The notes under the pieces are model-generated. The model did no database searches. It saw only the letters and a list, made by a program, of their open reading frames with translations, and had not been told where the DNA came from. Shown piece by piece: positions 17,189 to 27,010 of a stretch of 64,000 nucleotides of DNA; the stretch's first letter is position 1, and every line of letters begins with the position of its first letter. Made by a program: the position numbers and the translations under genes. Source of the DNA: Photobacterium frigidiphilum (GTDB lineage: Bacteria > Pseudomonadota > Gammaproteobacteria > Enterobacterales > Vibrionaceae); NCBI RefSeq assembly GCF_003025615.1, contig NZ_PYMJ01000035.1:1-64000 (forward strand), written 5' to 3'.

Positions 17189-18934
17189 ATGTTAAAAAGT
17201 ACACTAGAAGCATTTTCTGATACGAATGGGCAAGCTCGACTGAATGCCATTACAGGCACAGTAGAATTGTCGAATTTAATTCCCCCTACGGTTTCTTATG
17301 AGAGTCGTGGTGATTTATTGATCATCGGTACTCAAGATTCGATAACAACACTGGCAAACCAATTTTCAGCACTTCACTCTGTAACGCTGCTTGCGACAGA
17401 AAAGACGGCGATTGGTGAATCGTCAACGTCAACGAAAGCTGAAAAATGTGCAAATTTGTATTTCAGTAAAGAGGTTGCCATTAAAGGTTACCTTGGCGCG
17501 TTTGAAGTGACATGTCGTGTAGACGGAACAATTACAGAAAGCAGTATTACAAAAACTACAGCCAATCTTGCGAAAGTGGCTATTGGTCGTGATTGTTTTG
17601 ATCTTGTATTAGACATGACGGAAGAAGGGATTGTAGCGACTGAAATTCCTGCGCCGGGTTATTACCCTGTTGGCGCAGGGAAAGGTAAGTTAGCAGATGT
17701 GATTGAAGAACTGCCTGCTATGTTAGGTACGTTTGATAAGCCTAAATACTTTCGATTAGACCCTGATCTTTGTGCGCATTCATCTCGTGGTGTGAATGGT
17801 TGTAATCGTTGTGTTGATGCATGTCCTGCTGGTGCCTTATCAAGCCTTGGTCACGCAATCGAAATTAACCCTTATCTTTGTCAGGGGGTGGGAACATGTG
17901 CAACGGCTTGTCCTACTGAAGCGATTACATATGCATTGCCTGACCCTGAAAAAACGCAAAATTTTGTGCATCGTTTACTTGCTCGTTATCAAGAAGAAGG
18001 TGGTGAAAAACCAACGATCCTTTTTTATGGTAACCGTGATGAAGAAACCATTACTCAAACACTGATGACACTTCCTTCAAATGTTGTGCCTATTGCGTTG
18101 GAAGAGTTAGCAACTGTTGGTGTTGATACCTGGTTAAGTGCATTGGTTTATGGTGCGCATCAAGTTTTGCTTGCAACTAATACTGCTTATATTCCAGCAA
18201 CGATTGATCGTGTTTTGGCTGATGAACTTTCGATTGCCAATAACTTTTTAACGGAACTGGGTTACGAAGAAAATCGAATTACACTGTTTGATTTATCGAC
18301 GGGTGACTTATCTACAGGTGAGCCAGCAACTGCTGATTCATTTACGGCATTTGAGAAACCACTTATTGCGCTTACGCAACCTCAAACATTTGCAGAGCAA
18401 CTATCAGGCACTAAGCGTGAGAAATTGTTTGCAGCACTTGAACGACTATACGCCAATAGCCCAGAGCAGCCTGAATATTCAGCTGTGCCTGACAATGCAC
18501 CTTATGGCTCTGTTGAATGTAAAACGGATGATTGCACATTGTGTATGAGTTGTGTGGCGGTTTGTCCTACACGTGCATTTCATGCTGTGGGTGGTCGTCC
18601 AGGATTACAACTTATTGAAGAAGATTGTATTCAATGTGGCTTATGTGAAAAGGCATGTCCGGAAAAGGTTCTTACGTTAAAACCTGGTTTTACTTGGAAT
18701 GCTGAAACACGTAAAGCCGCTGTTGTGGTTCATGAAGAAGAAGCGGCTTGTTGTACAAGTTGTGGTAAAGCATTTGCTCCTGCATCCATGGTTAAAATGT
18801 TGACGGAGAAATTGCAGAGTCACTCTCAATTTCAAGGGGATGCGATTCGTCGTTTAGCTATGTGTGAAGATTGCCGTGTGCGCGATATTTTTTCAAACAT
18901 GGAAGACGATCCTGAAAGTCAGCTAAGGGTATAG
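17189..18934 (+). CDS. 4Fe-4S polyferredoxin of the formate dehydrogenase operon
   Basis: A 581-residue protein with no signal peptide. It has four ferredoxin-type cysteine clusters in two pairs: GCNRCVDACPAGAL and GVGTCATACPTEA near residues 205-245, and DCTLCMSCVAVCPTRAF and CIQCGLCEKACPEKV near residues 450-495. A further CCTSCGK...CEDCR set lies near the C-terminus. The N-terminal 190 residues have no recognised motif. Homologs sit between DUF3306 and the TorD-type chaperone in Vibrio formate dehydrogenase clusters. It probably shuttles electrons during assembly or between FDH and another acceptor. The exact partner is unknown. Confidence 0.85.
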   Translation: MLKSTLEAFSDTNGQARLNAITGTVELSNLIPPTVSYESRGDLLIIGTQDSITTLANQFSALHSVTLLATEKTAIGESSTSTKAEKCANLYFSKEVAIKGYLGAFEVTCRVDGTITESSITKTTANLAKVAIGRDCFDLVLDMTEEGIVATEIPAPGYYPVGAGKGKLADVIEELPAMLGTFDKPKYFRLDPDLCAHSSRGVNGCNRCVDACPAGALSSLGHAIEINPYLCQGVGTCATACPTEAITYALPDPEKTQNFVHRLLARYQEEGGEKPTILFYGNRDEETITQTLMTLPSNVVPIALEELATVGVDTWLSALVYGAHQVLLATNTAYIPATIDRVLADELSIANNFLTELGYEENRITLFDLSTGDLSTGEPATADSFTAFEKPLIALTQPQTFAEQLSGTKREKLFAALERLYANSPEQPEYSAVPDNAPYGSVECKTDDCTLCMSCVAVCPTRAFHAVGGRPGLQLIEEDCIQCGLCEKACPEKVLTLKPGFTWNAETRKAAVVVHEEEAACCTSCGKAFAPASMVKMLTEKLQSHSQFQGDAIRRLAMCEDCRVRDIFSNMEDDPESQLRV

Positions 18935-18943
18935 GGCAAATTT

Positions 18944-19567
18944 ATGGAATCACAAAATATGTCTACATCAGAAACGACCGCGCTAACAGAAGATACAACG
19001 CTACGCCTTGAGATTTATAGCATGTTGGCACATCTACTGCGTAAAGCGCCCGATCAGAATGTGATTGATTGGTTGGCAGCGTTAGAGGTTGATGCTCCCA
19101 ATGCATTAAAGCAAACAACAGGCATGGCAGCCGCTTGGCCATTACTAAAACTCGCGGCACAGAAAACAACATTGATGGCGACAGAAGATGAATACCAAGA
19201 TTTATTCATTGGTATTGGTCGTGGCGAGATTGTGCCTTTTTGTTCTTGGTATCTAACGGGTTCATTAATGGAAATGCCTCTTGCGCATTTGCGTCACGAT
19301 CTTAAACAACTGGGTTTTGAACGTGATGAATCTGTCAAAGAGCCTGAAGATCATATGGCGGCCTTGTTAGAAGTGATGGCGATGCTGGTGGAAGAGGGCG
19401 AGAACACCCTGCAAGCCAGATTCTTCAATCGTCATATCGCAACATGGTTTGAACGTTTTTGTGCCGATCTGAAAAGTGCTAAAAGTGCGGTGTTTTACAG
19501 CGCGGTTGGTGAACTAGCAGTGCAATTTTTGACTGTAGAAAAAACGCGATTCGTAGAAGCAAACTAA
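18944..19567 (+). CDS. TorD/DmsD family chaperone
   Basis: A 207-residue, all-helical protein. Typical sections: LRLEIYSMLAHLLRKAPDQNVIDWLAAL, EDEYQDLFIGIGRGEIVPFCSWYLTGSLMEMPLAHLRHDLKQLGFE and the signature EPEDHMAALLEVMAMLVEEG. TorD-type proteins bind the Tat signal and apo-form of a molybdoenzyme, here most likely the FdhA encoded 300 bp downstream, and hold it until the cofactor is inserted. The gene starts 9 bp after the polyferredoxin stop. Confidence 0.88.
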   Translation: MESQNMSTSETTALTEDTTLRLEIYSMLAHLLRKAPDQNVIDWLAALEVDAPNALKQTTGMAAAWPLLKLAAQKTTLMATEDEYQDLFIGIGRGEIVPFCSWYLTGSLMEMPLAHLRHDLKQLGFERDESVKEPEDHMAALLEVMAMLVEEGENTLQARFFNRHIATWFERFCADLKSAKSAVFYSAVGELAVQFLTVEKTRFVEAN

Positions 19568-19666
19568 GATTAACGCATTCGCTTTTTATTGATGCAATTA
19601 ATTATAGCTATAAAAAATAATCGATTTCCTATGAGAATCGAAGAATACGATGAAGGAGCAAGCTTT

Positions 19667-19870
19667 ATGAGTGAGCAAAGTAAACCTAATGAAAGCCGTC
19701 GCCAATTGTTGAAAAATATTGGCTTAGGCATGGCTGCAAGTGCAGTTGCTGCTGGCACAACAACGGCTGCTCATGCCGCGGTTGATAAGCAAGACGATAG
19801 CAAAAAAGAAACCCAAACTACTGGCTATCACGAAACTCAGCATATTCGTGATTACTACGAAACCTTGTAA
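19667..19870 (+). CDS. small Tat-signal protein of the formate dehydrogenase operon
   Basis: A 67-residue protein. It has a twin-arginine signal (SRRQLLKNIGLGMAASAVAAG) ending near an AHA cleavage site, then a short hydrophilic tail ending in GYHETQHIRDYYETL. The mature part would be only about 30 residues. Start 19667 has GAAGGAGC upstream. An in-frame ATG at 19589 would put 26 residues before the signal and is unlikely. It lies 12 bp before fdhA. Such small Tat proteins accompany this FDH type and may be a subunit or an export escort. The function is unknown. Confidence 0.8.
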   Translation: MSEQSKPNESRRQLLKNIGLGMAASAVAAGTTTAAHAAVDKQDDSKKETQTTGYHETQHIRDYYETL

Positions 19871-19882
19871 GCGGAGCTTTAA

Positions 19883-22738
19883 ATGAAATTAACAAAACGT
19901 TCCGATAATGTAAGCAAGGACGAAAACCAATTAGGTATTTCTCGTCGTTCCTTTATTCGTAATACGTCGCTCGCTGCTGCTGGTGGCGTTGCTGGTGCCA
20001 GCATGTTTGCGCCTGGCATGATGAAAAAAGCAGAAGCTAAAATTGTCGACCCTACATCGCCAATTGAAATTAAACGTACCATTTGTTCACACTGTTCTGT
20101 TGGCTGTGGCATTTATGCTGAAGTACAGGAAGGGGTATGGACAGGGCAAGAACCTGCTTTTGATCACCCATTCAATGCGGGCGGTCACTGTGCAAAAGGT
20201 GCAGCACTGCGTGAGCACGGTCATGGTGCTAAGCGTATTAAATACCCAATGAAGTTGGTTGACGGCAAGTGGATCAAACTGAGCTGGGAACAAGCATTAG
20301 ACGAAATCAGTAAACAAGTGCTTAAGATTCGTGAAGAATCAGGCCCCGATTCTGTTTATTGGTTAGGTTCAGCAAAGCATAACAACGAGCAAGCGTATCT
20401 ATTCCGTAAAATGGTATCGATGTGGGGCACTAACAATGTCGATCACCAAGCACGTATTTGTCACTCTACTACAGTAGCCGGTGTTGCAAACACGTGGGGC
20501 TATGGTGCGATGACAAACTCGTTGAACGACATGCATAACTGTAAGTCGATTCTGTTTATCGGTTCGAACCCTGCTGAAGCACACCCTGTTGCCATGCAGC
20601 ACATCTTGATCGCAAAAGAAAAGAACAGCTGTAAGATCGTAGTTGCCGATCCTCGTCGTACACGTACGGCTGCAAAATCTGATCACTTTGTTTCTTTACG
20701 CCCAGGTTCTGACGTTGCTTTCGTTTGGGGTGTGTTGTACCACATCTTTAAAAACGGTTGGGAAGATAAAGAGTTTATTCGTCAACGTGTTTACGGTATG
20801 GAAGACGTACGAAAAGAAGTGGCAAAATGGACACCAGCAGAAGTTGAACGTGTTTCTGGTGTACCAGAAGCTGATGTTTATGAAACGGCAAAATTGTTAT
20901 CTGAAAATCGCCCTGGCTGTGTAGTGTGGTGTATGGGTGGTACACAACATACTACTGGTAATAACAACACACGTGCTTACTGTATTCTTGAGCTTGCTCT
21001 AGGCAATATGGGTAAATCTGGCGGTGGTGCTAATATTTTCCGTGGTCACGATAACGTTCAAGGTGCGACTGACTTTGGCGTATTGTCTGATAACTTACCG
21101 GGTTATTACGGCCTTTCTGAAGGTGCGTGGAAGCACTGGGCAGGCGTGTGGGATGTTGATTACGAATGGCTAAAAGGCCGTTTCGATCAAGCTGATTATC
21201 GCGGTAAGAAACCAATGAACCATGCTGGTATTCCTGTTTCTCGTTGGATCGATGGTGTGCTTGAAAACAAAGACAACATTGAGCAGAACGATAATATCCG
21301 TGCAATGTTTTATTGGGGACATGCAGTAAACTCACAAACCCGTGGCCCTGAAATGCGTACCGCAATGGGTAAACTGGATATGATGGTTATCGTCGATCCG
21401 TACCCAGGTGTTGCAGCTGTAATGAACGGCCGTACAGATAACGTGTATTTACTACCAGCAACGACACAGTTTGAAACAACGGGCTCTGTAACTGCAACAA
21501 ACCGTTCCATTCAGTGGCGTGATCAGGTTATTGAACCGCTATTTGAATCTAAGCCTGACCATGAAATCATGTTTAGATTATCGCAAAAACTCGGTTTATC
21601 GGATCAGCTTTTTAAGAACATTAAAGTTGAAAACAATATCCCCGTGATTGAAGACATTACCCGTGAATATAACAAAGGTATGTGGACAATTGGTTATACA
21701 GGTCAAAGCCCTGAGCGCCTTAAGGCGCACCAACAAAACTGGCATACCTTCCATAAAACGACACTCGAAGGTGAAGGTGGCGTTGCTGATGGTGAAACCT
21801 ATGGTCTTCCTTGGCCATGTTGGGGTACACCAGAAATGAAGCACCCTGGTACGCATATTCTTTACGACACATCGAAAACAGTCGCGCAAGGCGGTGGTAA
21901 CTTCCGAGCACGCTTTGGAGTAGAGCGCGAAGGTGAAAGTTTACTGGCTGTTGATAGTTATTCACTAGGTTGTGAGCTTGAAGGTGGTTTCCCTGAATTT
22001 ACCGATAAGTTGTTGAAGCAACTCGGTTGGTGGGATGACTTAACCGACGCAGAGAAAGCAAAAGCAGAAGGTAAAAACTGGAAAACAGATCTTTCTGGTG
22101 GTATCCAACGTGTTGCGATTAAACACGGTTGTATTCCTTTTGGTAATGCAAAAGCACGTGCTGTTGTATGGACCTTCCCTGATGCAGTGCCTATTCACCG
22201 TGAACCGCTATACACACCACGTCGTGATTTGGTTGCTGACTATCCTACGTGGAATGACAGTGAGGCAATGTTCCGTCTACCTACATTCTATAAGTCGATT
22301 CAAGATAAAGATGTATCGGGTGAATACCCAATGATTCTGACATCTGGTCGTCTGGTTGAGTACGAAGGAGGCGGTGATGAAACCCGTTCAAACCCTTGGC
22401 TTGCTGAACTACAACAAGAAATGTTTGTAGAAGTAAACCCTAAAGATGCGAACGATCTTGGTTTCCGTGATGGCGATATGGTGTGGGTTGAAGGTGCAGA
22501 GAAAGGCCGTATTCACGTTAAAGCGATGGTTACTCGTCGTGTGAAACCGGGCTTGGCATTTCTTCCATTCCACTTTGGTGGTTACTTTGAAGGTGAAGAT
22601 CTTCGTGGTAATTACCCTGAAGGCTCTGCACCGTACGTGTCGGGTGAATCAGCGAACATTGCAACAACATACGGTTATGACCCTGTAACACAAATGCAGG
22701 AAACCAAAGTAACCCTATGTAAAATATCTAAAGCGTAA
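19883..22738 (+). CDS. fdhA: formate dehydrogenase catalytic (alpha) subunit, cysteine type
   Basis: The protein has 951 residues. Tat signal SRRSFIRNTSLAAAGG. The N-terminal 4Fe-4S site is CSHCSVGCGIYAEV followed by GGHCAKGA. The metal ligand is cysteine (C193 in QARICHS), where E. coli FDH-N has selenocysteine. The codon is TGT and there is no in-frame TGA. MGD-binding segments include CKSILFIGSNPAEAHP and GGTQHTTGNNNTRAYCILELALGNMGKSGGG. The C-terminal molybdopterin-binding domain starts near YPMILTSGR. The enzyme oxidises formate to CO2 in the periplasm and passes electrons to FdhB. The operon with chaperone, FdhB and FdhC is complete. Confidence 0.93.
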   Translation: MKLTKRSDNVSKDENQLGISRRSFIRNTSLAAAGGVAGASMFAPGMMKKAEAKIVDPTSPIEIKRTICSHCSVGCGIYAEVQEGVWTGQEPAFDHPFNAGGHCAKGAALREHGHGAKRIKYPMKLVDGKWIKLSWEQALDEISKQVLKIREESGPDSVYWLGSAKHNNEQAYLFRKMVSMWGTNNVDHQARICHSTTVAGVANTWGYGAMTNSLNDMHNCKSILFIGSNPAEAHPVAMQHILIAKEKNSCKIVVADPRRTRTAAKSDHFVSLRPGSDVAFVWGVLYHIFKNGWEDKEFIRQRVYGMEDVRKEVAKWTPAEVERVSGVPEADVYETAKLLSENRPGCVVWCMGGTQHTTGNNNTRAYCILELALGNMGKSGGGANIFRGHDNVQGATDFGVLSDNLPGYYGLSEGAWKHWAGVWDVDYEWLKGRFDQADYRGKKPMNHAGIPVSRWIDGVLENKDNIEQNDNIRAMFYWGHAVNSQTRGPEMRTAMGKLDMMVIVDPYPGVAAVMNGRTDNVYLLPATTQFETTGSVTATNRSIQWRDQVIEPLFESKPDHEIMFRLSQKLGLSDQLFKNIKVENNIPVIEDITREYNKGMWTIGYTGQSPERLKAHQQNWHTFHKTTLEGEGGVADGETYGLPWPCWGTPEMKHPGTHILYDTSKTVAQGGGNFRARFGVEREGESLLAVDSYSLGCELEGGFPEFTDKLLKQLGWWDDLTDAEKAKAEGKNWKTDLSGGIQRVAIKHGCIPFGNAKARAVVWTFPDAVPIHREPLYTPRRDLVADYPTWNDSEAMFRLPTFYKSIQDKDVSGEYPMILTSGRLVEYEGGGDETRSNPWLAELQQEMFVEVNPKDANDLGFRDGDMVWVEGAEKGRIHVKAMVTRRVKPGLAFLPFHFGGYFEGEDLRGNYPEGSAPYVSGESANIATTYGYDPVTQMQETKVTLCKISKA

Positions 22739-22750
22739 GGAGTCATTCAG

Positions 22751-23368
22751 ATGGCACGTATGAAATTTCTTTGTGACTCTAAGCGTTGTATCGAGTGCAA
22801 TGGTTGTGTTACCGCATGTAAGAACGAGAACGATGATGCTCTACAGTGGGGCATTCAACGTCGACGCGTTGTAACCCTTAATGATGGTGAACCCGGCGAA
22901 ACGTCAATCTCTGTCGCTTGTATGCATTGTTCCGATGCACCATGTATGGCGGTTTGTCCTGCTGATTGTTTCGAACAAACTGAAGACGGTATTGTTCGTC
23001 ACGATAAAGACCTTTGCATCGGTTGTGGTTACTGCTTGTTTGCTTGTCCTTTTGGTGCTCCTCAGTTTCCTAAAGAGGATGCCTTTGCTGAACGTGGCAA
23101 GATGGATAAGTGTACTTTCTGTGCAGGCGGTCCCGGTGTTGAACCTGGCTCGATTGAAGAAAAACAAAAATACGGTGCAAACCGTATTGCCGAAGGTAAG
23201 TTACCTATGTGTGCATCGCTTTGTTCAACAAAAGCCTTGTTAGCAGGTGATGCCGCTAAAATCTCTGACGTCTTCCGTGAGCGTGTGGTTGCACGTGGCG
23301 CGAAAGAGGCGGGTTGGGCAAATGTTGATGATCTTGCATACGATGCAAGTAAAGAACAAAAAGCCTAA
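22751..23368 (+). CDS. fdhB: formate dehydrogenase iron-sulfur (beta) subunit
   Basis: A 205-residue four-cluster ferredoxin protein. Cysteine groups: CDSKRCIECNGCVTACKNEND, CMHCSDAPCMAVCPADCF, CIGCGYCLFACPFGAPQF and KCTFC...MCASLCSTKAL. It relays electrons from FdhA to the membrane cytochrome FdhC. It lacks the C-terminal membrane helix of E. coli FdnH. It has no Tat signal, so it probably travels bound to FdhA. It starts 12 bp after fdhA with AAGGAG upstream. Confidence 0.92.
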   Translation: MARMKFLCDSKRCIECNGCVTACKNENDDALQWGIQRRRVVTLNDGEPGETSISVACMHCSDAPCMAVCPADCFEQTEDGIVRHDKDLCIGCGYCLFACPFGAPQFPKEDAFAERGKMDKCTFCAGGPGVEPGSIEEKQKYGANRIAEGKLPMCASLCSTKALLAGDAAKISDVFRERVVARGAKEAGWANVDDLAYDASKEQKA

Positions 23369-23382
23369 TTTCTTATTTGGCT

Positions 23383-23412
23383 CGCTCGTTTGTGCGTAAC
23401 CGCACACGAGCG
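23383..23412 (+). repeat. intra-operon stem-loop between fdhB and fdhC
   Basis: CGCTCGTTTGTGCG pairs with CGCACACGAGCG, with a two-base bulge and a TAAC loop. No T-run follows, so it more likely protects the upstream mRNA than ends it. Confidence 0.6.
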
Positions 23413-23511
23413 ATTCATTGTAGAAAGATGATATGAAAATAATGAAATCAGCATGTAGTCACAAACTGGTTTCTTTTTACAGCTGTTTTGTATAAGCAGT
23501 TAGGAGTTTTA

Positions 23512-24588
23512 ATGACTAAGCGAATCCGACGTTGGTTCACTTTATTGGTTACTGCATTTATGCTGACGTTTGCTTTGTCGGCGATAGCCAGTGAAGAGTC
23601 GAGCCAAAACATAAATAATGAGCGCTTAGGGGAATCTGTCATTAAAGGTGAAATGGCAGGTTTCGCTGGTGCTGACTATTGGCGCGCGGTCAAGAATGGT
23701 CAAGAAGGGACAACAACATCAAAATCACCAGAGCATGGTGTGTTGATCAGTGTTCCCGGGCAGACGTGGTACATCTTGAAAGAAAAGTGGATGTCACCAT
23801 TAGGTGCATTGGCTATTTTCGGTAGCCTTGCAATGGTTGCACTCGCGTACGTCACTATTGGCCCTTTGAAGCTAAGCAAACCTAAAACTGGTCGTAAAAT
23901 TAAGCGCTGGAGCCGTATGGATCGAGCCTTACACTGGAGCATGGCGTTTACGTTCTTAACGTTGGCATTCAGTGGGTTAACGCTGGTTTATGGTAAGCAT
24001 TTCATTAAACCCATTGTGCCATCAGAAATATGGGGTTGGGTTATTTATGCCGCGAAGCAATACCATAACTACATAGGACCTATCTTTGCTATCTTATTGT
24101 TTACCGTTTTAATTAAGTGGTGGCGCAAGAGCATAGTTAACAAAGTAGATATAGAATGGTTCATGAAATTAGGCGGAATGGTGGGTAAGCATAAAGGTAA
24201 GCACCCATCAGCTGGATTTTCTAATGGTGGTGAAAAGGTCATTTTTTGGTTGCTGATTTGGTTTGGTATTTTTATTGCTGTAAGTGGGTTTGTATTAGAT
24301 TTCCCTATATTCGGTCAAACACGCCGTGATATGGAATTATCTAATCTCGTGCATATGTTCTCTGCTTTGATCTTAATCTGTGGTTTTGTATTCCATATCT
24401 ATATTGGTTTATTTGGTATGGAAGCAGCATTAGATGGCATGATTACGGGTGAAGTCGATGAGACATGGGCGAAAGAACACCACGATTTATGGTATGACGA
24501 CGTTAAAGATTTACCTGAAAATCAGCCCGGTTATGATGAAAAATTGGATGCAGAATCGAAAGGTAAAGCAAACCAAGATAATGTATAA
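23512..24588 (+). CDS. fdhC: formate dehydrogenase cytochrome b556 (gamma) subunit
   Basis: The protein has 358 residues. After an N-terminal signal-like hydrophobic segment (WFTLLVTAFMLTFALSAIA) comes a periplasmic part, then about four more membrane helices: ALAIFGSLAMVALAYVTIG, MDRALHWSMAFTFLTLAFSG, IFAILLFTVLI, and IFWLLIWFGIFIAVSGFVLDFP with VHMFSALILICGFVFHIYIG. Histidines in ALHWS, QYHNYIG, VHMF and FHIYIG are the likely heme b ligands. It passes electrons to quinone. Start 23512 is chosen over an in-frame TTG at 23488 because AGGAG lies five bases upstream. Confidence 0.9.
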   Translation: MTKRIRRWFTLLVTAFMLTFALSAIASEESSQNINNERLGESVIKGEMAGFAGADYWRAVKNGQEGTTTSKSPEHGVLISVPGQTWYILKEKWMSPLGALAIFGSLAMVALAYVTIGPLKLSKPKTGRKIKRWSRMDRALHWSMAFTFLTLAFSGLTLVYGKHFIKPIVPSEIWGWVIYAAKQYHNYIGPIFAILLFTVLIKWWRKSIVNKVDIEWFMKLGGMVGKHKGKHPSAGFSNGGEKVIFWLLIWFGIFIAVSGFVLDFPIFGQTRRDMELSNLVHMFSALILICGFVFHIYIGLFGMEAALDGMITGEVDETWAKEHHDLWYDDVKDLPENQPGYDEKLDAESKGKANQDNV

Positions 24589-24636
24589 CGACTAATGCGT
24601 AGTTATTTGGCGTAGTCGCCGTAACGTTAAAGAGAG

Positions 24637-24666
24637 GCCGATGGTATTATCCATCGGCTTTTTATT
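24637..24666 (+). terminator. rho-independent terminator of the formate dehydrogenase operon
   Basis: An 8-bp stem GCCGATGG/CCATCGGC with a six-base loop, followed by TTTTTTATT, just after fdhC. Confidence 0.9.
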
Positions 24667-24992
24667 GTCTGTTAGTAATATAAAATGTCTTAATTTATAA
24701 TGCCTTACCATTCTGTTAGAATGAGTAAAGTATAACAAATGGAAATAGATGCTTTATTCATATAACCCTAACGCACTATAACTTTATATTGATAGTAAAT
24801 ATAACAAACAAATTGAGATCGTTGAAATACCAATAAAAAAATATAAATAGCTTTAAAGTAAGAGTATTGACCATTCATTAAAGACTGTGAGCTTGATAAA
24901 GGCTTGTTAGACCATTGTCTTATACGAAGTAGGTTAAAACCATATGAAAACAATGGTATAAATAGTATATCGTTACAATAAGGACAGTGAGT
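24667..24992. other. AT-rich intergenic region before cobB, no gene seen
   Basis: About 325 bp, strongly AT-rich, with scattered T/A tracts. No coding frame or clear repeat. It presumably contains the cobB promoter. Confidence 0.55.
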
Positions 24993-25709
24993 ATGCTTTT
25001 TCCCTACCGTAATATTGTGATTTTAACTGGTGCGGGCATTTCTGCTGAATCTGGGATTCGAACATTTAGAGATCAAGATGGTTTATGGGAAAACCATCAC
25101 ATTGAAGATGTCGCAACCCCAGAAGGGTATCGCCGTGATCCTGATTTAGTCCAAAATTTTTATAACCAACGTCGCCAGCAACTAGAAAGTGGGACCGTAG
25201 CCCCCAATGCTGCCCACCTTGCTTTATCCAAGCTTGAAGCCGAACTTGATGGCACGGTTACGATTGTCACTCAAAATATCGATAATTTGCACGAGATGGC
25301 AGGTAGCGAGAATGTCATCCACATGCATGGTGAATTATTAAAAGCACAATGCAGTGGTACAGGGCAGAGTATTCATTGGCAAGGCGATATAAAGTTAGAT
25401 GACCACTGCCATTGTTGCCAAATTCCTTCACCTTTACGACCTAACGTTGTGTGGTTTGGTGAAATGCCTATCGGAATGGAGCGCATACACGATGCCTTAC
25501 TAAAAGCAGATTTATTTATTTCGATTGGTACATCTGGTGCAGTCTATCCTGCCGCTGGGTTTGTTCATGAGGCTGCTATGCATGGTGCTCATACTATTGA
25601 GTTAAACCTTGAACCGAGTGAAGTTCAAAGCGAATTTGCTGAAAAACGTTATGGACCAGCATCGAAAGTGGTGCCGGAATTTATCGACGAAATATTAAGC
25701 GCCAAATAG
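24993..25709 (+). CDS. cobB: NAD-dependent protein deacylase (sirtuin), CobB
   Basis: The protein has 238 residues. Sirtuin motifs in order: [29 protein letters not shown] and catalytic histidine HMHGE. The zinc site (AQCSGTGQ, then DHCHCCQIP) is close to that of E. coli CobB, as is [15 protein letters not shown] gives the Tyr and Arg (YxxR) typical of class III sirtuins that also remove succinyl and malonyl groups. It deacylates protein lysines with NAD+, for example acetyl-CoA synthetase. ATG 24993 is better placed from AAGGA than the GTG at 24987. Confidence 0.92.
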   Translation: MLFPYRNIVILTGAGISAESGIRTFRDQDGLWENHHIEDVATPEGYRRDPDLVQNFYNQRRQQLESGTVAPNAAHLALSKLEAELDGTVTIVTQNIDNLHEMAGSENVIHMHGELLKAQCSGTGQSIHWQGDIKLDDHCHCCQIPSPLRPNVVWFGEMPIGMERIHDALLKADLFISIGTSGAVYPAAGFVHEAAMHGAHTIELNLEPSEVQSEFAEKRYGPASKVVPEFIDEILSAK

Positions 25710-25735
25710 CATTTATTCTGCTGTATTCATCTTAT

Positions 25736-25767
25736 AAAAAAAGAGGCTCATAAGAGCCTCTTTTTAT
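25736..25767. terminator. bidirectional terminator between cobB and potD
   Basis: A 9-bp stem AAGAGGCTC/GAGCCTCTT with an ATAA loop, A-run before and T-run after, between convergent genes. Confidence 0.9.
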
Positions 25768-25805
25768 TTTATGTTTCATATCTTAAAGCAATTGTCGCAA
25801 GTAAA

Positions 25806-26849
25806 TTATTGACCTGCTTTTAGCTTTTGGTAATATTCTTCATAAAGTGTGTTTGCTGTGCCAACATTATCTTGCCATTCACCCGCATCAAGTACGTCTT
25901 GTGGTGGGAAGATATTTTGATCATTAACAAATTCAGCAGGCAATAACTTTTTAGCTGATGCGACTGGTGTAGGGTAGCCAATTTCAACGGCAATTTTTGC
26001 TGCGTTTTCTGGGCGAAGTAAGAAGTCGATCATCTTATGAGCAGCTTCTGTATTTTTCGCTTTTGCTGGAATAGACAAACTATCCATCCAGAAAATAGCG
26101 CCTTCTTTCGGCCATACAATATCAATTGGAGCACCTTCAAGACGCGCCATGTATGCAGAGCCGTTCCATAACATACCCAGTGACGTTTCACCTGCCATGT
26201 ATGGGTTTGCAGGGTAGTCAGAATTGAATACTAATACGTTTGGCATCAGTTTTTTCAATTCTTCGTATGCAGCTTTAATTTCTTCAGGCTTCGTAGTGTT
26301 AGCTGAATAGCCTAATTTACGAAGGGCAATGTGGAAGAACTCACGTGAGTCATCCATCATCATTAGTTGACCTTCCCATTTAGGGTCCCAAAGATCAGCC
26401 CAACCGCTGACTTCAGACTTATCCATCATATCGGTGTTAACACCAATACCTGTTGCGCCCCAAATGTATGGAATAGAGAAGTCATTATTAGGATCAAAAG
26501 GCTTGTTCAAGAAATTAGGATCAAGATCTTTAAAATGTGGCAACTTTGTTTTATCAATTTTTTGTAGCATACCTTCAGAATGCATCTTAGATACATAATA
26601 CGTTGATGGTACGATTAGGTCATAACCTTCGCCAAAGGTTTTAAGTTTAGCGTACATGGTTTCATTTGATTCGTAAGTCGAATAAATAACTTTAATGCCA
26701 GTTTCTTTCGTAAACTGTTCTAGCACTTCCGACGGAATATACTCAGACCAATTGTAGAAATACAGTTCTTCATCTGCTGCCATCGCTACATTAGTAAACA
26801 TTGCAGCAGCACAGATGCCGCTGGTCATTAAAGAGGACCATTTTTTCAT
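25806..26849 (-). CDS. potD: spermidine/putrescine ABC transporter substrate-binding protein (second paralog)
   Basis: A 347-residue periplasmic protein. It has a signal peptide (MKKWSSLMTSGICAAAMFTNVAMA), then the PotD pattern ELYFYNWSEYIPSEVLEQFTKETGIKVIYSTYESNETMYAKLKT, ending WQDNVGTANTLYEEYYQKLKAGQ. The aromatic and acidic residues lining the PotD polyamine site are in the expected blocks (NWSEY, PSTYYV, FWMDSLSIP). It is closely related to the gene just upstream at 27095 and is the distal member of the pot cluster. A 245-bp gap with hairpins separates the two, so it may have its own promoter. Confidence 0.9.
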   Translation of the reverse strand: MKKWSSLMTSGICAAAMFTNVAMAADEELYFYNWSEYIPSEVLEQFTKETGIKVIYSTYESNETMYAKLKTFGEGYDLIVPSTYYVSKMHSEGMLQKIDKTKLPHFKDLDPNFLNKPFDPNNDFSIPYIWGATGIGVNTDMMDKSEVSGWADLWDPKWEGQLMMMDDSREFFHIALRKLGYSANTTKPEEIKAAYEELKKLMPNVLVFNSDYPANPYMAGETSLGMLWNGSAYMARLEGAPIDIVWPKEGAIFWMDSLSIPAKAKNTEAAHKMIDFLLRPENAAKIAVEIGYPTPVASAKKLLPAEFVNDQNIFPPQDVLDAGEWQDNVGTANTLYEEYYQKLKAGQ

Positions 26850-27010
26850 TATGTTGTTGCTCCTAACAAACAGGAATTTCGAGAGTGCTCTCTAGCGGTA
26901 TATACCGCTTCTCCTAATAAAATAGAAAAAACATATCAACGATTTAACGTTAAATACTATTTCCGTTTTAGTGTAATTAAAACAAGGGGTAATTATAGCA
27001 GATCTATAAA

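Noticed and set aside
20459-20461. Possible selenocysteine codon in FdhA
   Set aside because: The codon at this conserved position is TGT (Cys), and the frame has no internal TGA.
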